Of a stretch of 34,327 nucleotides of DNA, positions 6,343-12,786 are shown piece by piece. This DNA is from a virus. Position numbers and translations under genes: made by a program. The notes under the pieces are model-generated. The model saw only the letters and a program-made list of their open reading frames with translations. It had not been told where the DNA came from and did not search any database. Every line of letters begins with the position of its first letter. Position 1 is the stretch's first letter. The stretch is from IMG/VR virus record IMGVR_UViG_3300018080_008403, positions 1 to 34,327 of that record; one strand, given 5' to 3'.

Positions 6343-6976
6343 CCACGATCGCAGTGATCAGGTGGAGGATGCCGGCGAAGTCGCGCTGGGTCAGCTGGTC
6401 GAGTAGCTCGCCGGCCAGGCCGGCGAGGAGTTTGACCTCGTGCAGTTTCTGGCCGCGCTGGTTGTTCCACTGGTGCAGCAGGGCGACGTCGGCCTCCAGG
6501 TCGGCGTAGCTGGGCGGCGGATCGCTGGTGGCCGGAGCGCTGCGCGATTGGCGATTGGCGGTTGACGATTGACGATTGGGCGGGTGGTTGCCTGTCAGTT
6601 CGGCCTCCTCGGCGATCGCGGCGGCGCAGCGGTCGGCCAGGGGCCGCTGGGCGGCGGCGAGCTCCTCGTCAAGAACCGCCTGTCCTTCGGGCGTGAGCTC
6701 TAGCTCATCATCAGCGGCGGCGAGCTCCTCGTCGGCCGCGCGGGCGGCGGCGAGGGCGACCTCGCGGCGGAGGTAGAACAGTTCCTCGAGCGCGTGAGCC
6801 AGGACCTGCGGGGCGGTGTGGGCCTGGTCCATCAGGTGCGTGTGCTGCGATTGGTCCGTGCGAAAGCTGCATTCGAAGAGCTGGTCGAGCGCCTGGACGA
6901 TGAGCGTGGCGGGGTGCTCGGTGAAGTCGGCCAGCTTGGGCTCGAACTTGACGGTCGGGCGGGCGGGTACGTTCAT
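6287..6976 (-). CDS. Hypothetical early protein, Ala/Glu-rich, invaded by repeats
   Basis: The 229-residue protein is largely helical, with an Ala/Glu-rich probable coiled coil (RREVALAAARAADEELAAADDELEL, residues ~69-95) and a C-terminal helix pair (KLHEVKLLAGLAGELLDQLTQRDFAGILHLITAIVD). I recognise no family. Two stretches are repeat-encoded: NRQSSTANRQSR (about residues 133-144, heptamer array at 6546-6580) and the last 18 residues DRPDVGQAPACQPSKVRT (palindrome and leader cassette). The ancestral protein was therefore probably shorter and continuous across the array. ATG 6976 has GGAGGTC upstream at good spacing. It precedes the GemA-like gene with a 4-bp overlap. Confidence 0.7.
   Translation of the reverse strand: MNVPARPTVKFEPKLADFTEHPATLIVQALDQLFECSFRTDQSQHTHLMDQAHTAPQVLAHALEELFYLRREVALAAARAADEELAAADDELELTPEGQAVLDEELAAAQRPLADRCAAAIAEEAELTGNHPPNRQSSTANRQSRSAPATSDPPPSYADLEADVALLHQWNNQRGQKLHEVKLLAGLAGELLDQLTQRDFAGILHLITAIVDRPDVGQAPACQPSKVRT
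6310..6331. repeat. GGCAGGCC/GGCCTGCC palindromic repeat, copy 1
   Basis: Two 8-bp complementary arms followed by CTAC. It is 19 nt upstream of the GTG start at 6290 and inside the 3' end of the preceding gene. Confidence 0.9.
6546..6580. repeat. GATTGAC-type heptamer array
   Basis: Degenerate copies (GATTGGC, GGTTGAC, GATTGAC) within the coding frame of the 229-residue protein, where it encodes NRQSSTANRQSR. Confidence 0.85.
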
Positions 6977-7012
6977 GGCTGACCTCCGTGTCAGCGGGGG
7001 AGTTTTCAGTTT

Positions 7013-7282
7013 TCAGTTTTCAGGTCCCGGTTCGGTCCATTCGTCCTTCGGCCGCAGCTCGACGCGGCCGTCGCGGCAACGGACCATATTGCGGCGGATC
7101 ATGGCGCGGCGCGTGTGGTTCGAGACGGAGGTGCCATTCGCCCAAAGCCAGCGGCAGACCGGGACCTCGAGTAGTCCGTAGCCGCAGCGCAGCCGACCGA
7201 CGACGTAGGCAATACCCGATGGGAGCCGCTGTTTCCCCTTCGTCGCTCCGTCGCTTCGTCTCTTCGTCACTGGCATTTTCAC
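7013..7282 (-). CDS. Hypothetical early protein with repeat-encoded N-terminus
   Basis: The 89-residue protein has a compact core LPSGIAYVVGRLRCGYGLLEVPVCRWLWANGTSVSNHTRRAMIRRNMVRCRDGRVELRPKDEW, which looks like a small basic DNA- or RNA-binding fold, but I recognise no family. The N-terminal VKMPVTKRRSDGATKGKQR is encoded by the octamer array at about 7225-7270 and matches the starts of three other proteins in this window. The start is GTG 7282 (or ATG 7276); the sequence upstream, GTGCGAAC, is a poor ribosome-binding site. The palindrome copy at 7295-7316 lies 12 nt upstream. Confidence 0.6.
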   Translation of the reverse strand: MKMPVTKRRSDGATKGKQRLPSGIAYVVGRLRCGYGLLEVPVCRWLWANGTSVSNHTRRAMIRRNMVRCRDGRVELRPKDEWTEPGPEN

Positions 7283-7294
7283 GTTCGCACGTTT

Positions 7295-7316
7295 GGCAGG
7301 CCGGGGCCTGCCCTAC
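7295..7316. repeat. GGCAGGCC/GGCCTGCC palindromic repeat, copy 2
   Basis: Located 12 nt upstream of the GTG start at 7282 on the minus strand. It forms with its surroundings a third, diverged copy of the leader cassette (about 7243-7316). Confidence 0.9.
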
Positions 7317-7324
7317 CCGGCTTG

Positions 7325-7573
7325 TCACCTGGTCACGTTGTGAGCTTGCCGCTTGCGCTTCCGTTGCTCGCGGTAAGACCACTGCGTGCAACGACGCTCG
7401 GTGGCATGAGCGGCGTACCAGGCGCGGCGCATAGCGCGGAAGCAGCTTGGATTCCGTGTGCAGATCCCGTATCTGTTCCCGGCGCGAATCGGGCCACCGC
7501 AGAGCTTGCAGCGGGGGCCTGGTTCACCCTTCGTCACTGCGTTACTTCGTCTCTTCGTCACTGCCGTTGTCAC
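7325..7573 (-). CDS. Small Cys-rich (zinc-finger-like) protein with repeat-encoded N-terminus
   Basis: The 82-residue protein has CKLCGGPIRAGNRYGICTRNPSCF at about residues 22-45, with a CxxC pair and two further cysteines that could bind zinc, followed by a basic helical tail (RRAWYAAHATERRCTQWSYREQRKRKR). Early Mu-like operons often hold small zinc-finger proteins that bind DNA or RNA; the exact role is unknown. The start is GTG 7573. Residues 1-16, VTTAVTKRRSNAVTKG, are identical to the start of the GemA-like protein because both come from copies of the 102-bp cassette. It lies downstream of the MuB-like gene by about 50 bp. Confidence 0.65.
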   Translation of the reverse strand: MTTAVTKRRSNAVTKGEPGPRCKLCGGPIRAGNRYGICTRNPSCFRAMRRAWYAAHATERRCTQWSYREQRKRKRQAHNVTR

Positions 7574-7625
7574 GTTCTCATCTTGCTAGGTTGGCAGGCC
7601 GGGGCCTGCCCTACATCTGGGCGGT
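7524..7625. repeat. 102-bp duplicated leader cassette, copy B
   Basis: Matches 6241-6342 with two differences by my reading. It begins at the stop codon of the MuB-like gene and ends in the coding start of the Cys-rich protein, so it forms the entire junction between them. Confidence 0.9.
7593..7614. repeat. GGCAGGCC/GGCCTGCC palindromic repeat, copy 3
   Basis: Lies 10 bp downstream of the MuB-like stop and 19 nt upstream of the GTG start at 7573. Confidence 0.9.
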
Positions 7626-8821
7626 TAGGCCGTTTTCGTGAGCAGCTCGCCGCCGGCCTGCTCGTCGATCACGATCGCGACCGACTTCCCGAAGGTCATC
7701 TCCAGCGCCTCTTGCAGGACGTCGACATCGATCGGCTTGGCGAGCTTCGGGGCGCCGCCGGGCGGAAGGCTGATGTCGATCGCGAGCTTGAGGACGTCGA
7801 GCGCGAAGCCCAGCCGGCCGTAGCCGACCACGTTCGCCAGGTCGCGCAGCCAACGCGTGGCCCGCGGCGTGAGGATGCGGACACGCTCGTTCTGGACGAT
7901 CTTGACGATATCGTCGACGGTGTAGAGGCCGCCGTCGTCGTCGAGCGCGCACTCGGCATCGAGATCGAGCACGGGCTTGAGCCGGCGGGCGAGCTGCGGC
8001 TCGATCACGGTCCGCTCGTCGGCGCGGCTGGCCTCGATCAACTTCTTGAAGCGGTGGTCGCCGAACAGGACGATCGGGATCCCGCGGCGGCCGGAGACGT
8101 CGGAGATGTCGTGAATGTCGCGGAGCATCTCCAGACCGGCCTTGTTGAGCTTCTGGGCCTCGTCGACCACGATCACGGTCGAGCCGTGCTTGCGGAGCCA
8201 GGCCTTGATCTCGAGCAGCCGCTTGCGGTGCGGCTGGTTGATCTGCTGGCGCAGCGGGTCGATCGCGGTGCAGAGCAGGATCGTGACGCCGCGGTCGTCG
8301 CGGTGGGCCTCGTCGGGCCGGATGACGACCACGCCGCCGCGGTCGGCCGCGAAGGCCCGGGCGTGGGCGGTCTTGCCGACGCCGGGCGAGCCGATGATCA
8401 CGGGCATCCAGTTGCGCCGGATGCCGGTGCGGATCGTGCCGAAGATCTTCCCGGTCATGCCGATCTGCGCGTGCGAGCGAAACTCGAAGCGCCCGCGCTT
8501 CTCGCGCTCGTCGGCCAGGAACTGGTCGATCTTGCGGAGCACCGCGTCACGGTTGCCCTTGTACTTGTCGTAGCGGATGTCGTGCAGCGTCGACGGCGGC
8601 AGGCCGATCATCTCGGCCAGGCGTTGCCAGCTCAGCGGCTTGCGGCCACTGAGCGGGTTGTCGTCGCGATACGCCTTGAGATCGTCGACGATCTGCCGCC
8701 GGAGCTCCGGCGTGATCTCCTGGTCTTCCTTGACCATTCTGTAATCCACCCTTCCCTGCTGACGCAGGGCTTCGAAGCCGTGCCCGTCCGTGGGCGGTTG
8801 GGAAGTTGAATCGGTGGTCAT
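7625..8821 (-). CDS. MuB-like AAA+ ATPase, transposition target-selection protein
   Basis: The 398-residue protein has an N-terminal helix-turn-helix (about 64-82, SWQRLAEMIGLPPSTLHDI), Walker A GSPGVGKT at 144-151 and Walker B VIVVDEAQ at 216-223. It ends with helical segments like the C-terminal domain of MuB/TniB ATPases. In Mu, MuB forms ATP-dependent filaments on DNA, delivers target DNA to MuA, stimulates strand transfer and protects the phage from self-insertion. MuB is 312 residues; the extra length is mainly N-terminal. The start ATG 8821 overlaps the transposase stop as ATGA, the standard A-B coupling. A long open frame upstream of this start is only a shadow of the transposase gene. 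Confidence 0.92.
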   Translation of the reverse strand: MTTDSTSQPPTDGHGFEALRQQGRVDYRMVKEDQEITPELRRQIVDDLKAYRDDNPLSGRKPLSWQRLAEMIGLPPSTLHDIRYDKYKGNRDAVLRKIDQFLADEREKRGRFEFRSHAQIGMTGKIFGTIRTGIRRNWMPVIIGSPGVGKTAHARAFAADRGGVVVIRPDEAHRDDRGVTILLCTAIDPLRQQINQPHRKRLLEIKAWLRKHGSTVIVVDEAQKLNKAGLEMLRDIHDISDVSGRRGIPIVLFGDHRFKKLIEASRADERTVIEPQLARRLKPVLDLDAECALDDDGGLYTVDDIVKIVQNERVRILTPRATRWLRDLANVVGYGRLGFALDVLKLAIDISLPPGGAPKLAKPIDVDVLQEALEMTFGKSVAIVIDEQAGGELLTKTA

Positions 8822-10956
8822 CCCGCCGCCTCCGTTTCGTAGTTGAGCCGCTCCCAGCCGGTGATGGGGCGCTGCTCGGTGTGCTGCTGCTCGTCGTACT
8901 CGGCCAGCGCCGCGAGCTTGTCGAAGCCGCTGCGACGGGGTTTCGAGGGGCGCTCGACGGCCTGTCGAACGACGGTCTTCTGCTCCTGCCGATGGAGCCG
9001 GGCCGCGGCAGCGGCCAGGTCCGGCCGGACGATGGTGACTGCCGGCGGCTCGGGCGCGGGGAGCTGCTTGCGCTGCTCGGCCTCGCGGGCCTGGGCGTGC
9101 CGACGCTTGGCCTGGAGGATCTGGGCGGTGGGCGTCTCGCGGAGATAGTCGCGGGCCTGGGCCGCTTCCCGGTGCACACGGCGATAACGGGCCTGGAGAC
9201 GGGCGGCCTCGCGGCGATCGTCCTGGGAGGCGCCGCCGAGCTGGCGGTTGTGGGCGTAGCAGATCGGCGCGCCGTCGGAGTCGCACACGGTGACGCGGTC
9301 GGCCCGTTCGGGTTCGATCGTCAGGTAGTAGCGATCGTCCTTGAGACGCCAGACTTCTTCGTCCCACCGGCCGTAGAGGATGTGCTTCCAGCGGAAGCCG
9401 TCGCGGCCGCGCTTGACCGGGCCGACCGTGCGCGTCGAGAGCTGAGCGACGACGTCCAGATCGACGCGGCGAATCGGGGCGCGGTATTGCTCCATAACGA
9501 GGTTGGGACACAGGCCGCGGGTGCCTTTGCCGCTCTGCGCGGTGGCGTGATACTCGCCGAGCCAGATTGGCAGCCACTCGCGCACGTCGTCCTCGGTGGG
9601 CAGGTCGTCGATGCGGCGTTTGATCTCGCGCTCGTGGCCTTCGGGCCGCTCGGCCGGCGAGCCGCCGCACCATGACCAGAGCCAGCGGTCGAAGTCCTCC
9701 TTGAGCTTGTCCCAGATCGACTCGAGCGGCTTGGCCCAGCCGTGGTAGGGGATGCTGCTGTGCAACGTGACGCCGAGCTTGGCGAAGACGCTGCCGATGC
9801 GCGGATCGGCCATGTACTTCTTCTGCCAGCCGGAGCCGCGGCGCGAGCCGAGTGCGGCTTTGTACGCCTCGCCGTTGTCGGCGATCACGTGCTCCGGCGC
9901 GCCCCAGTCACGTAGGGCCTGCTGGATGCCGGCCAGGATGCCGTCGCTGTACTCGGTGCTGCGCACGTCGAGGCGCAGTGAGCGGCTGCGCATATCGAGC
10001 ACGCCGGTGACCACCAGACGGGCCGGACGCCACTCGCGCCGGGCGTCGGGCACCCGACACTTGAAGTCGAGGGTGCGGCCGTCCAGGCACCACCACTCGC
10101 CGGCGAGCATGCTCTCGAAGTCGCGTTCGCACTTGGGGACGCAGTCGGCCTCGAAGCGCTTGGGGCCGCGGCGGGCCAGCGTCAGCGTGGACGGATGCAG
10201 CTCGTCCTTAACGCGCTGGCGGATGGTCGATTCGGACGGCCAGACCCAGCCATGTTGGGCGGCCTCGCCTTGGACGAAGCGCCAGCACTTGGTCAGCTTG
10301 AGGCCGTTGCTCTGCAGGTAGAGCGAACGGAACAGCTCCCAGGCTTCCGGGGTGCAAGCCCCCCTACCGCGCTTCGCGCGACGTCGGCGGACGTTGCCGT
10401 CGAAGTCGGCGCCGGAGTTGGGATCGAGGCGGCGGCGGATGCGCCGGAGCGTGCGGAGCGAGAGGTGCTTGAAGCCCAGCCGGGCGACGTCGTCGGCGTG
10501 GCGGGCTATGAACAGCGCGAACGACTCGCTGGCAGGCAGATGGCCTGCCCTACATTGCTTGGTCGCTTCCCACAGTGTGAGCAGCTCGTGCGAGTTCAGG
10601 AAACGCTCGCGGTCTCGATCGCTCCAGCGCTGATGACCGGGCGGTAACGTGAAGCCGACGAGCTGCTCGACGCGGCCGACGTTGAGGTAGGACTCGACTG
10701 TCAGCCCATCGGGCAGGCGCGCCTCGAGCGAAACCTCGCGTCGGCCGGCGAGCTTGCGGGCCTGGCCGCGGGCGGTCAGCGCGAGCGCCCAGCGGTGCGC
10801 CGACTGGCGGCGGGCGCTCAGCGTTGGGCCGGGGAACGCCGCGACCAGGTCGGTCAGCGGGACAAAACCGGGCGAGGACGCGGCCGGCATACGGGCCGCG
10901 CCCTGCCCAGCGGAGGGGAAAGAAGCCGTCGGGCTGTGAGCCGGTTCGGCACTCAC
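8818..10956 (-). CDS. MuA-like DDE transposase
   Basis: The 712-residue protein carries the RNase H-like DDE core of Mu-type transposases. Candidate catalytic residues are D292 (WCLDGRTLDF), D360 (HVIADNGEAY) and E412 (GWAKPLESIWD), with spacings close to those in MuA; the AKP-E motif is typical. A beta-barrel/Mu-transposase C domain follows (about 490-590), then a basic helical tail that would contact MuB. N-terminal regions (30-90 and 150-260) should bind the element ends. The start is GTG 10956 with AGGGGA upstream and a GTGA overlap with the preceding 36-codon gene; ATG 10890 is an alternative. Residues ~134-143 (QCRAGHLPAS) are encoded by an inserted palindromic repeat, in frame. The enzyme catalyses strand transfer for integration and replicative transposition. 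Confidence 0.95.
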   Translation of the reverse strand: MSAEPAHSPTASFPSAGQGAARMPAASSPGFVPLTDLVAAFPGPTLSARRQSAHRWALALTARGQARKLAGRREVSLEARLPDGLTVESYLNVGRVEQLVGFTLPPGHQRWSDRDRERFLNSHELLTLWEATKQCRAGHLPASESFALFIARHADDVARLGFKHLSLRTLRRIRRRLDPNSGADFDGNVRRRRAKRGRGACTPEAWELFRSLYLQSNGLKLTKCWRFVQGEAAQHGWVWPSESTIRQRVKDELHPSTLTLARRGPKRFEADCVPKCERDFESMLAGEWWCLDGRTLDFKCRVPDARREWRPARLVVTGVLDMRSRSLRLDVRSTEYSDGILAGIQQALRDWGAPEHVIADNGEAYKAALGSRRGSGWQKKYMADPRIGSVFAKLGVTLHSSIPYHGWAKPLESIWDKLKEDFDRWLWSWCGGSPAERPEGHEREIKRRIDDLPTEDDVREWLPIWLGEYHATAQSGKGTRGLCPNLVMEQYRAPIRRVDLDVVAQLSTRTVGPVKRGRDGFRWKHILYGRWDEEVWRLKDDRYYLTIEPERADRVTVCDSDGAPICYAHNRQLGGASQDDRREAARLQARYRRVHREAAQARDYLRETPTAQILQAKRRHAQAREAEQRKQLPAPEPPAVTIVRPDLAAAAARLHRQEQKTVVRQAVERPSKPRRSGFDKLAALAEYDEQQHTEQRPITGWERLNYETEAAG
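10531..10553. repeat. GGCAGGC/GCCTGCC palindromic repeat inside the transposase gene, copy 4
   Basis: GGCAGGCAGATGGCCTGCCC plus TAC matches the family seen in intergenic positions. It sits in frame in the N-terminal DNA-binding part of the transposase, far from the DDE residues. Confidence 0.85.
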
Positions 10957-11063
10957 GATTTCCCCTGTATGAAGATCAGGAATGGCGCGACGGTGGCCTT
11001 GTTGTACAGGGGGTACACATCCAGGTTTCGAGCGAGTGGGATGGACGAGGTCCGCCGCGCCAT
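10953..11063 (-). CDS. 36-residue conserved-context small ORF
   Basis: ATG 11063 begins MARRTSSIPLARNLDVYPLY and continues NKATVAPFLIFIQGKS. It starts 10 bp after the stop of the upstream 132-residue gene, has AGGA at acceptable spacing, and ends in a GTGA overlap with the transposase start. This placement, rather than any homology, is the case for translation: it would couple translation into the transposase gene. The C-terminal half is moderately hydrophobic. It could also be a leader peptide with no function of its own. Confidence 0.5.
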   Translation of the reverse strand: MARRTSSIPLARNLDVYPLYNKATVAPFLIFIQGKS

Positions 11064-11072
11064 GATGACGTC

Positions 11073-11471
11073 CTATTTCTTGCCGCGGGCGCCGACGATG
11101 CGGATCCGCGGGCTGCCCTGGCGGTTGGTCGCGATCAGCTCGAAGGCCTCCTGGCCGAGTGCGGCCTTGGCGCGCTTGGCATCGACGGTGTGCTTGACCG
11201 CGTCGGTGAAGACCGCCGGGGCGATGTCGCGCGCCAGGCACGCGTCGCGAAAGGCTTCGAACGTGATGATGGTGCTGGTCGGCCGGCTGAGCAGGGCGCG
11301 ATGCTCGGGCGTCAGATTGAGGGCCTTGAGGCCCGCGGCCTGCATAAGCTTGATGCACTCGGCGTGGACGGCCTGCTCGTCCTTCCGGGTCTCGTCGATT
11401 ACCTGGCGGATCGCGGCCAGGCGCGTTAGCTGCTTGACCAAGTGGTCATGACTCACGAGTGTGCTAGACAT
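11073..11471 (-). CDS. Hypothetical early protein upstream of the transposase
   Basis: The 132-residue protein starts MSSTLVSHDHLVKQLTRLAA, is helical at its N-terminus (IRQVIDETRKDEQAVHAECIKLMQAAGLKAL) and continues LTPEHRALLSRPTSTIITFEAFRDACLARDIAPAVFTDAVKHTVDAKRAKAALGQEAF before a basic end. I do not recognise a family. ATG 11471 has GGAGG upstream at good spacing and overlaps the end of the upstream frame by 8 bp. Position directly before the transposase suggests an accessory early function; a Gam-like or Ner-like role is possible by position only. Confidence 0.75.
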   Translation of the reverse strand: MSSTLVSHDHLVKQLTRLAAIRQVIDETRKDEQAVHAECIKLMQAAGLKALNLTPEHRALLSRPTSTIITFEAFRDACLARDIAPAVFTDAVKHTVDAKRAKAALGQEAFELIATNRQGSPRIRIVGARGKK

Positions 11472-11913
11472 CGGCGGAGGCCTCCATGCCCGTGGTGTTC
11501 TTGGCGCGTTGGCGGTCATGTTCGTTCGGCCAGGGGCGGAGGTAGTCGCCGCCGGGGCCGAGGAGCAGCACGGGGATCGACGATTGACGATTGACGATTG
11601 ACGATTGACGATTGGGGATTGCGGATTGTTTTGGTCCTATTCCCTCCGTGCCTTCGTGGCTTCGTCTCTTCGTGCCTCTCAGTAGGAACGCGGCGGCGGA
11701 TTGTAATAGGCGCAAGAGCAACCGCGCGGGAGACTTGCGGATGCTGCCGGAAGGCCGGGGTCGGCCTCGTGCCGAGCAGCTCGTCATCCTTGACGCGCCC
11801 CCGGCCTTCCGTGGCTCATTTCGATTGACGATTGACGATTGACGATTGGGGATTAGAGCAGAAGCGGCGGCATCGGCAATCGAGACCAGCAGCGGGGGTT
11901 GCCGCTCAGACAT
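11464..11913 (-). CDS. Repeat-laden frame, probably an eroded small gene
   Basis: ATG 11913 is preceded by GGGGGAAGAAC and overlaps the stop of the 59-residue gene, so initiation looks real. The 149-residue product begins MSERQPPLLVSIADAAASAL and then passes through two GATTGAC arrays (IPNRQSSIVNR; IPNRQSSIVNRQSSIP) separated by a segment of Arg/Ser-rich unlikely protein (including a TTCGTGGCTTCGTC-type array). It ends with VLLLGPGGDYLRPWPNEHDRQRAKN, which looks native. I infer an original small gene expanded by repeat insertion, with the frame kept open because 21-bp blocks of the heptamer lack stops. Function unknown. Confidence 0.4.
   Translation of the reverse strand: MSERQPPLLVSIADAAASALIPNRQSSIVNRNEPRKAGGASRMTSCSARGRPRPSGSIRKSPARLLLRLLQSAAAFLLRGTKRRSHEGTEGIGPKQSAIPNRQSSIVNRQSSIPVLLLGPGGDYLRPWPNEHDRQRAKNTTGMEASADV
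11582..11627. repeat. GATTGAC heptamer array
   Basis: Four to five perfect tandem heptamers followed by GATTGGGGATTGCGGATT, inside the eroded gene at 11464-11913. Confidence 0.9.
11829..11871. repeat. 43-bp repeat, copy 1 (heptamers plus unique tail)
   Basis: A GATTGAC array followed by GATTAGAGCAGAAGCGGCGGC, identical to 12105-12147. The shared tail shows that a longer unit than the heptamers was duplicated. Confidence 0.9.
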
Positions 11914-12085
11914 GTTCTTCCCCCGTCTTTGAATTGACGTACCGGACGATGACGCCGAGACGGCGGAGTTCCCGCAGAGCTTGAGCCGCCCGTTCCACGT
12001 CGCCGCTCTCGTTGGCTCTCTCAAGCACTGCGAACCAAGCGGTAGGGCAGTCTTCGGCCCGTCCTTTCACACTCTCAGACTCCAT
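11906..12085 (-). CDS. Small hypothetical protein, first gene of the leftward operon
   Basis: The 59-residue protein MESESVKGRAEDCPTAWFAV continues LERANESGDVERAAQALRELRRLGVIVRYV and ends KTGEEHV. It reads as two helices and a strand and has a normal composition unlike its repeat-rich surroundings. A similar layout is seen in small host-type proteins of planctomycetes, but no function is known. ATG 12085 has GAGGTG at ideal spacing; the GTG three bases upstream is too close to it. The stop overlaps the next start by 8 bp. Confidence 0.7.
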   Translation of the reverse strand: MESESVKGRAEDCPTAWFAVLERANESGDVERAAQALRELRRLGVIVRYVNSKTGEEHV

Positions 12086-12104
12086 CACCCACCTCTGTAA
12101 GATG

Positions 12105-12147
12105 CGATTGACGATTGACGATTGGGGATTAGAGCAGAAGCGGCGGC
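12105..12147. repeat. 43-bp repeat, copy 2
   Basis: Identical to 11829-11871. It ends 20 nt upstream of the ATG at 12085 on the minus strand. Confidence 0.9.
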
Positions 12148-12232
12148 GTGCCGCCGGCTGGCTGGACTGCTGTCCGAGCTGGGATCCTGGAATCCTGGGA
12201 TCGTGGAATCCTGGTTTCCCGGCCAGGCTGGT

Positions 12233-12254
12233 GGCAGGCCAGGGCCTGCCCTAC
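12233..12254. repeat. GGCAGGCC/GGCCTGCC palindromic repeat, copy 5
   Basis: Intergenic copy in the leader of the leftward operon, about 150 bp upstream of its first gene. Confidence 0.9.
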
Positions 12255-12405
12255 TAAACGAGGGGGAGGACGCGGGGCCGGGGGCGATATCTGGAAGCGG
12301 GCGCGGTTGGTCAGGATTCGTGCTGCCCGCTTTCGCTTCAGCGTTCCTGAACTGACCTGCCCAACGGTCCGACACCGCGGAGCCTCCCACTCGCTGTGGA
12401 CCGGG

Positions 12406-12421
12406 CAACTGGACGTTAGCC
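12406..12421 (+). repeat. CAACTGGACGTTAGCC element, copy 1
   Basis: Identical to 13959-13974; similarity extends to TGTG(g)ACCG before and GGCA after. A GGTCC/GGACC hairpin (12366-12401) precedes it, and GCCCAAC at 12359 faces the terminal GTTAGCC, an arrangement that recalls integron attC sites but does not meet the consensus. Confidence 0.5.
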
Positions 12422-12468
12422 CGGCACGCCTACAGAACCGGCCGCGGACCGCCCGCGGCCGGGAGCCC

Positions 12469-12504
12469 AAAAATTCGATAAGCCGCTTGCAAAGCGGCGC
12501 TTAT
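12469..12504 (-). terminator. Rho-independent terminator-like hairpin, leftward
   Basis: On the minus strand ATAAGCGCCGCTT pairs with AAGCGGCTTAT (a 2-nt bulge, 3-nt loop) and is followed within four bases by TTTTT (12469-12473). It lies about 70 bp beyond the stop of the minus-strand RHH gene and could end its message or act as an attenuator before the early operon. Confidence 0.6.
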
Positions 12505-12553
12505 GGGACGAGACTATACGTTGGAGATCACGCACGGAGGCATCTCTCCGAAA

Positions 12554-12572
12554 CTGGCTAGAAGCTAGCCAG
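12554..12572. promoter_or_regulatory. Perfect CTGGCTA/TAGCCAG inverted repeat
   Basis: Seven-base arms with a five-base loop, starting three bases after the stop codon of the RHH gene. It could be an RNA hairpin protecting the message end or an operator. Confidence 0.45.
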
Positions 12573-12575
12573 GAA

Positions 12576-12785
12576 CTACCCAGCGGCACGGACGCCGGAG
12601 TTGCGGCTGCGCTGCGCCCGGAGTGCGCGATAGATGAGCTTGCGCACGACATCGGAGCGCGTCGTCGGATATTTGGCCCGGGCCACCAGGTCGTCGATCC
12701 GGGCCATGATCTCCGGCGAAACCCGACAGGCCAAGAGCTCCTCGAGCGGCTGGCGCGGTGCTGGTTTTGTGGATTTCCGTTGCAT
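12576..12785 (-). CDS. Ribbon-helix-helix transcription regulator (leftward)
   Basis: The 69-residue protein MQRKSTKPAPRQPLEELLAC has a ribbon-helix-helix core: a strand ACRVSP, helix EIMARIDDLVARA, then a turn and helix TTRSDVVRKLIYRALRAQ. This is the CopG/Arc-like pattern of small dimeric DNA-binding repressors. ATG 12785 has no ribosome-binding site upstream; a TTGACA box at 12817-12822 (minus strand) with TACCCT 16 bp later would put the transcript start near the ATG, so a leaderless message is likely. CTGTTAACAG lies directly upstream of the start. With the divergent gene at 12823 it forms a plausible lysis/lysogeny switch. Confidence 0.75.
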   Translation of the reverse strand: MQRKSTKPAPRQPLEELLACRVSPEIMARIDDLVARAKYPTTRSDVVRKLIYRALRAQRSRNSGVRAAG

Positions 12786-12786
12786 T

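Larger units (their letters stand above)
12086..12575. other. 490-bp gene-free leader between the RHH gene and the leftward operon
   Basis: No gene is evident on either strand. The stretch holds the second 43-bp repeat (12105-12147), GGATCCTGGAATCCTGG-type repeats (about 12178-12214), palindrome copy 5 (12233-12254), the CAACTGGACGTTAGCC element (12406-12421), a terminator-like hairpin (12478-12504) and a hairpin just after the RHH gene (12554-12572). I cannot point to a clear promoter for the leftward operon here, so its transcript may start at the divergent region near 12800 and pass through these elements. Confidence 0.5.

Noticed and set aside
7322-8809. 495-residue plus-strand frame opposite the MuB-like gene
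   Set aside because: Antisense shadow rich in Asp, Ala and Val with no domain; the minus-strand ATPase is unambiguous.
8822-9673. N-terminal extension of the MuB-like frame
   Set aside because: It is an Arg/Pro-rich reading of the transposase coding strand in another frame; the ATGA overlap at 8821 gives a convincing start.
10957-11358. N-terminal extension of the transposase frame
   Set aside because: It overlaps the 132-residue gene and has no native-looking sequence; GTG 10956 has a good ribosome-binding site.
11582-12147. CRISPR-like array
   Set aside because: The repeats are 7-bp tandem units without unique spacers of constant size, and no cas genes are present.
12359-12421. Full integron attC site
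   Set aside because: GTTAGCC does not meet the consensus, there is little spacer between the left core and stem, and no integrase is in the window; kept only as a low-weight finding.
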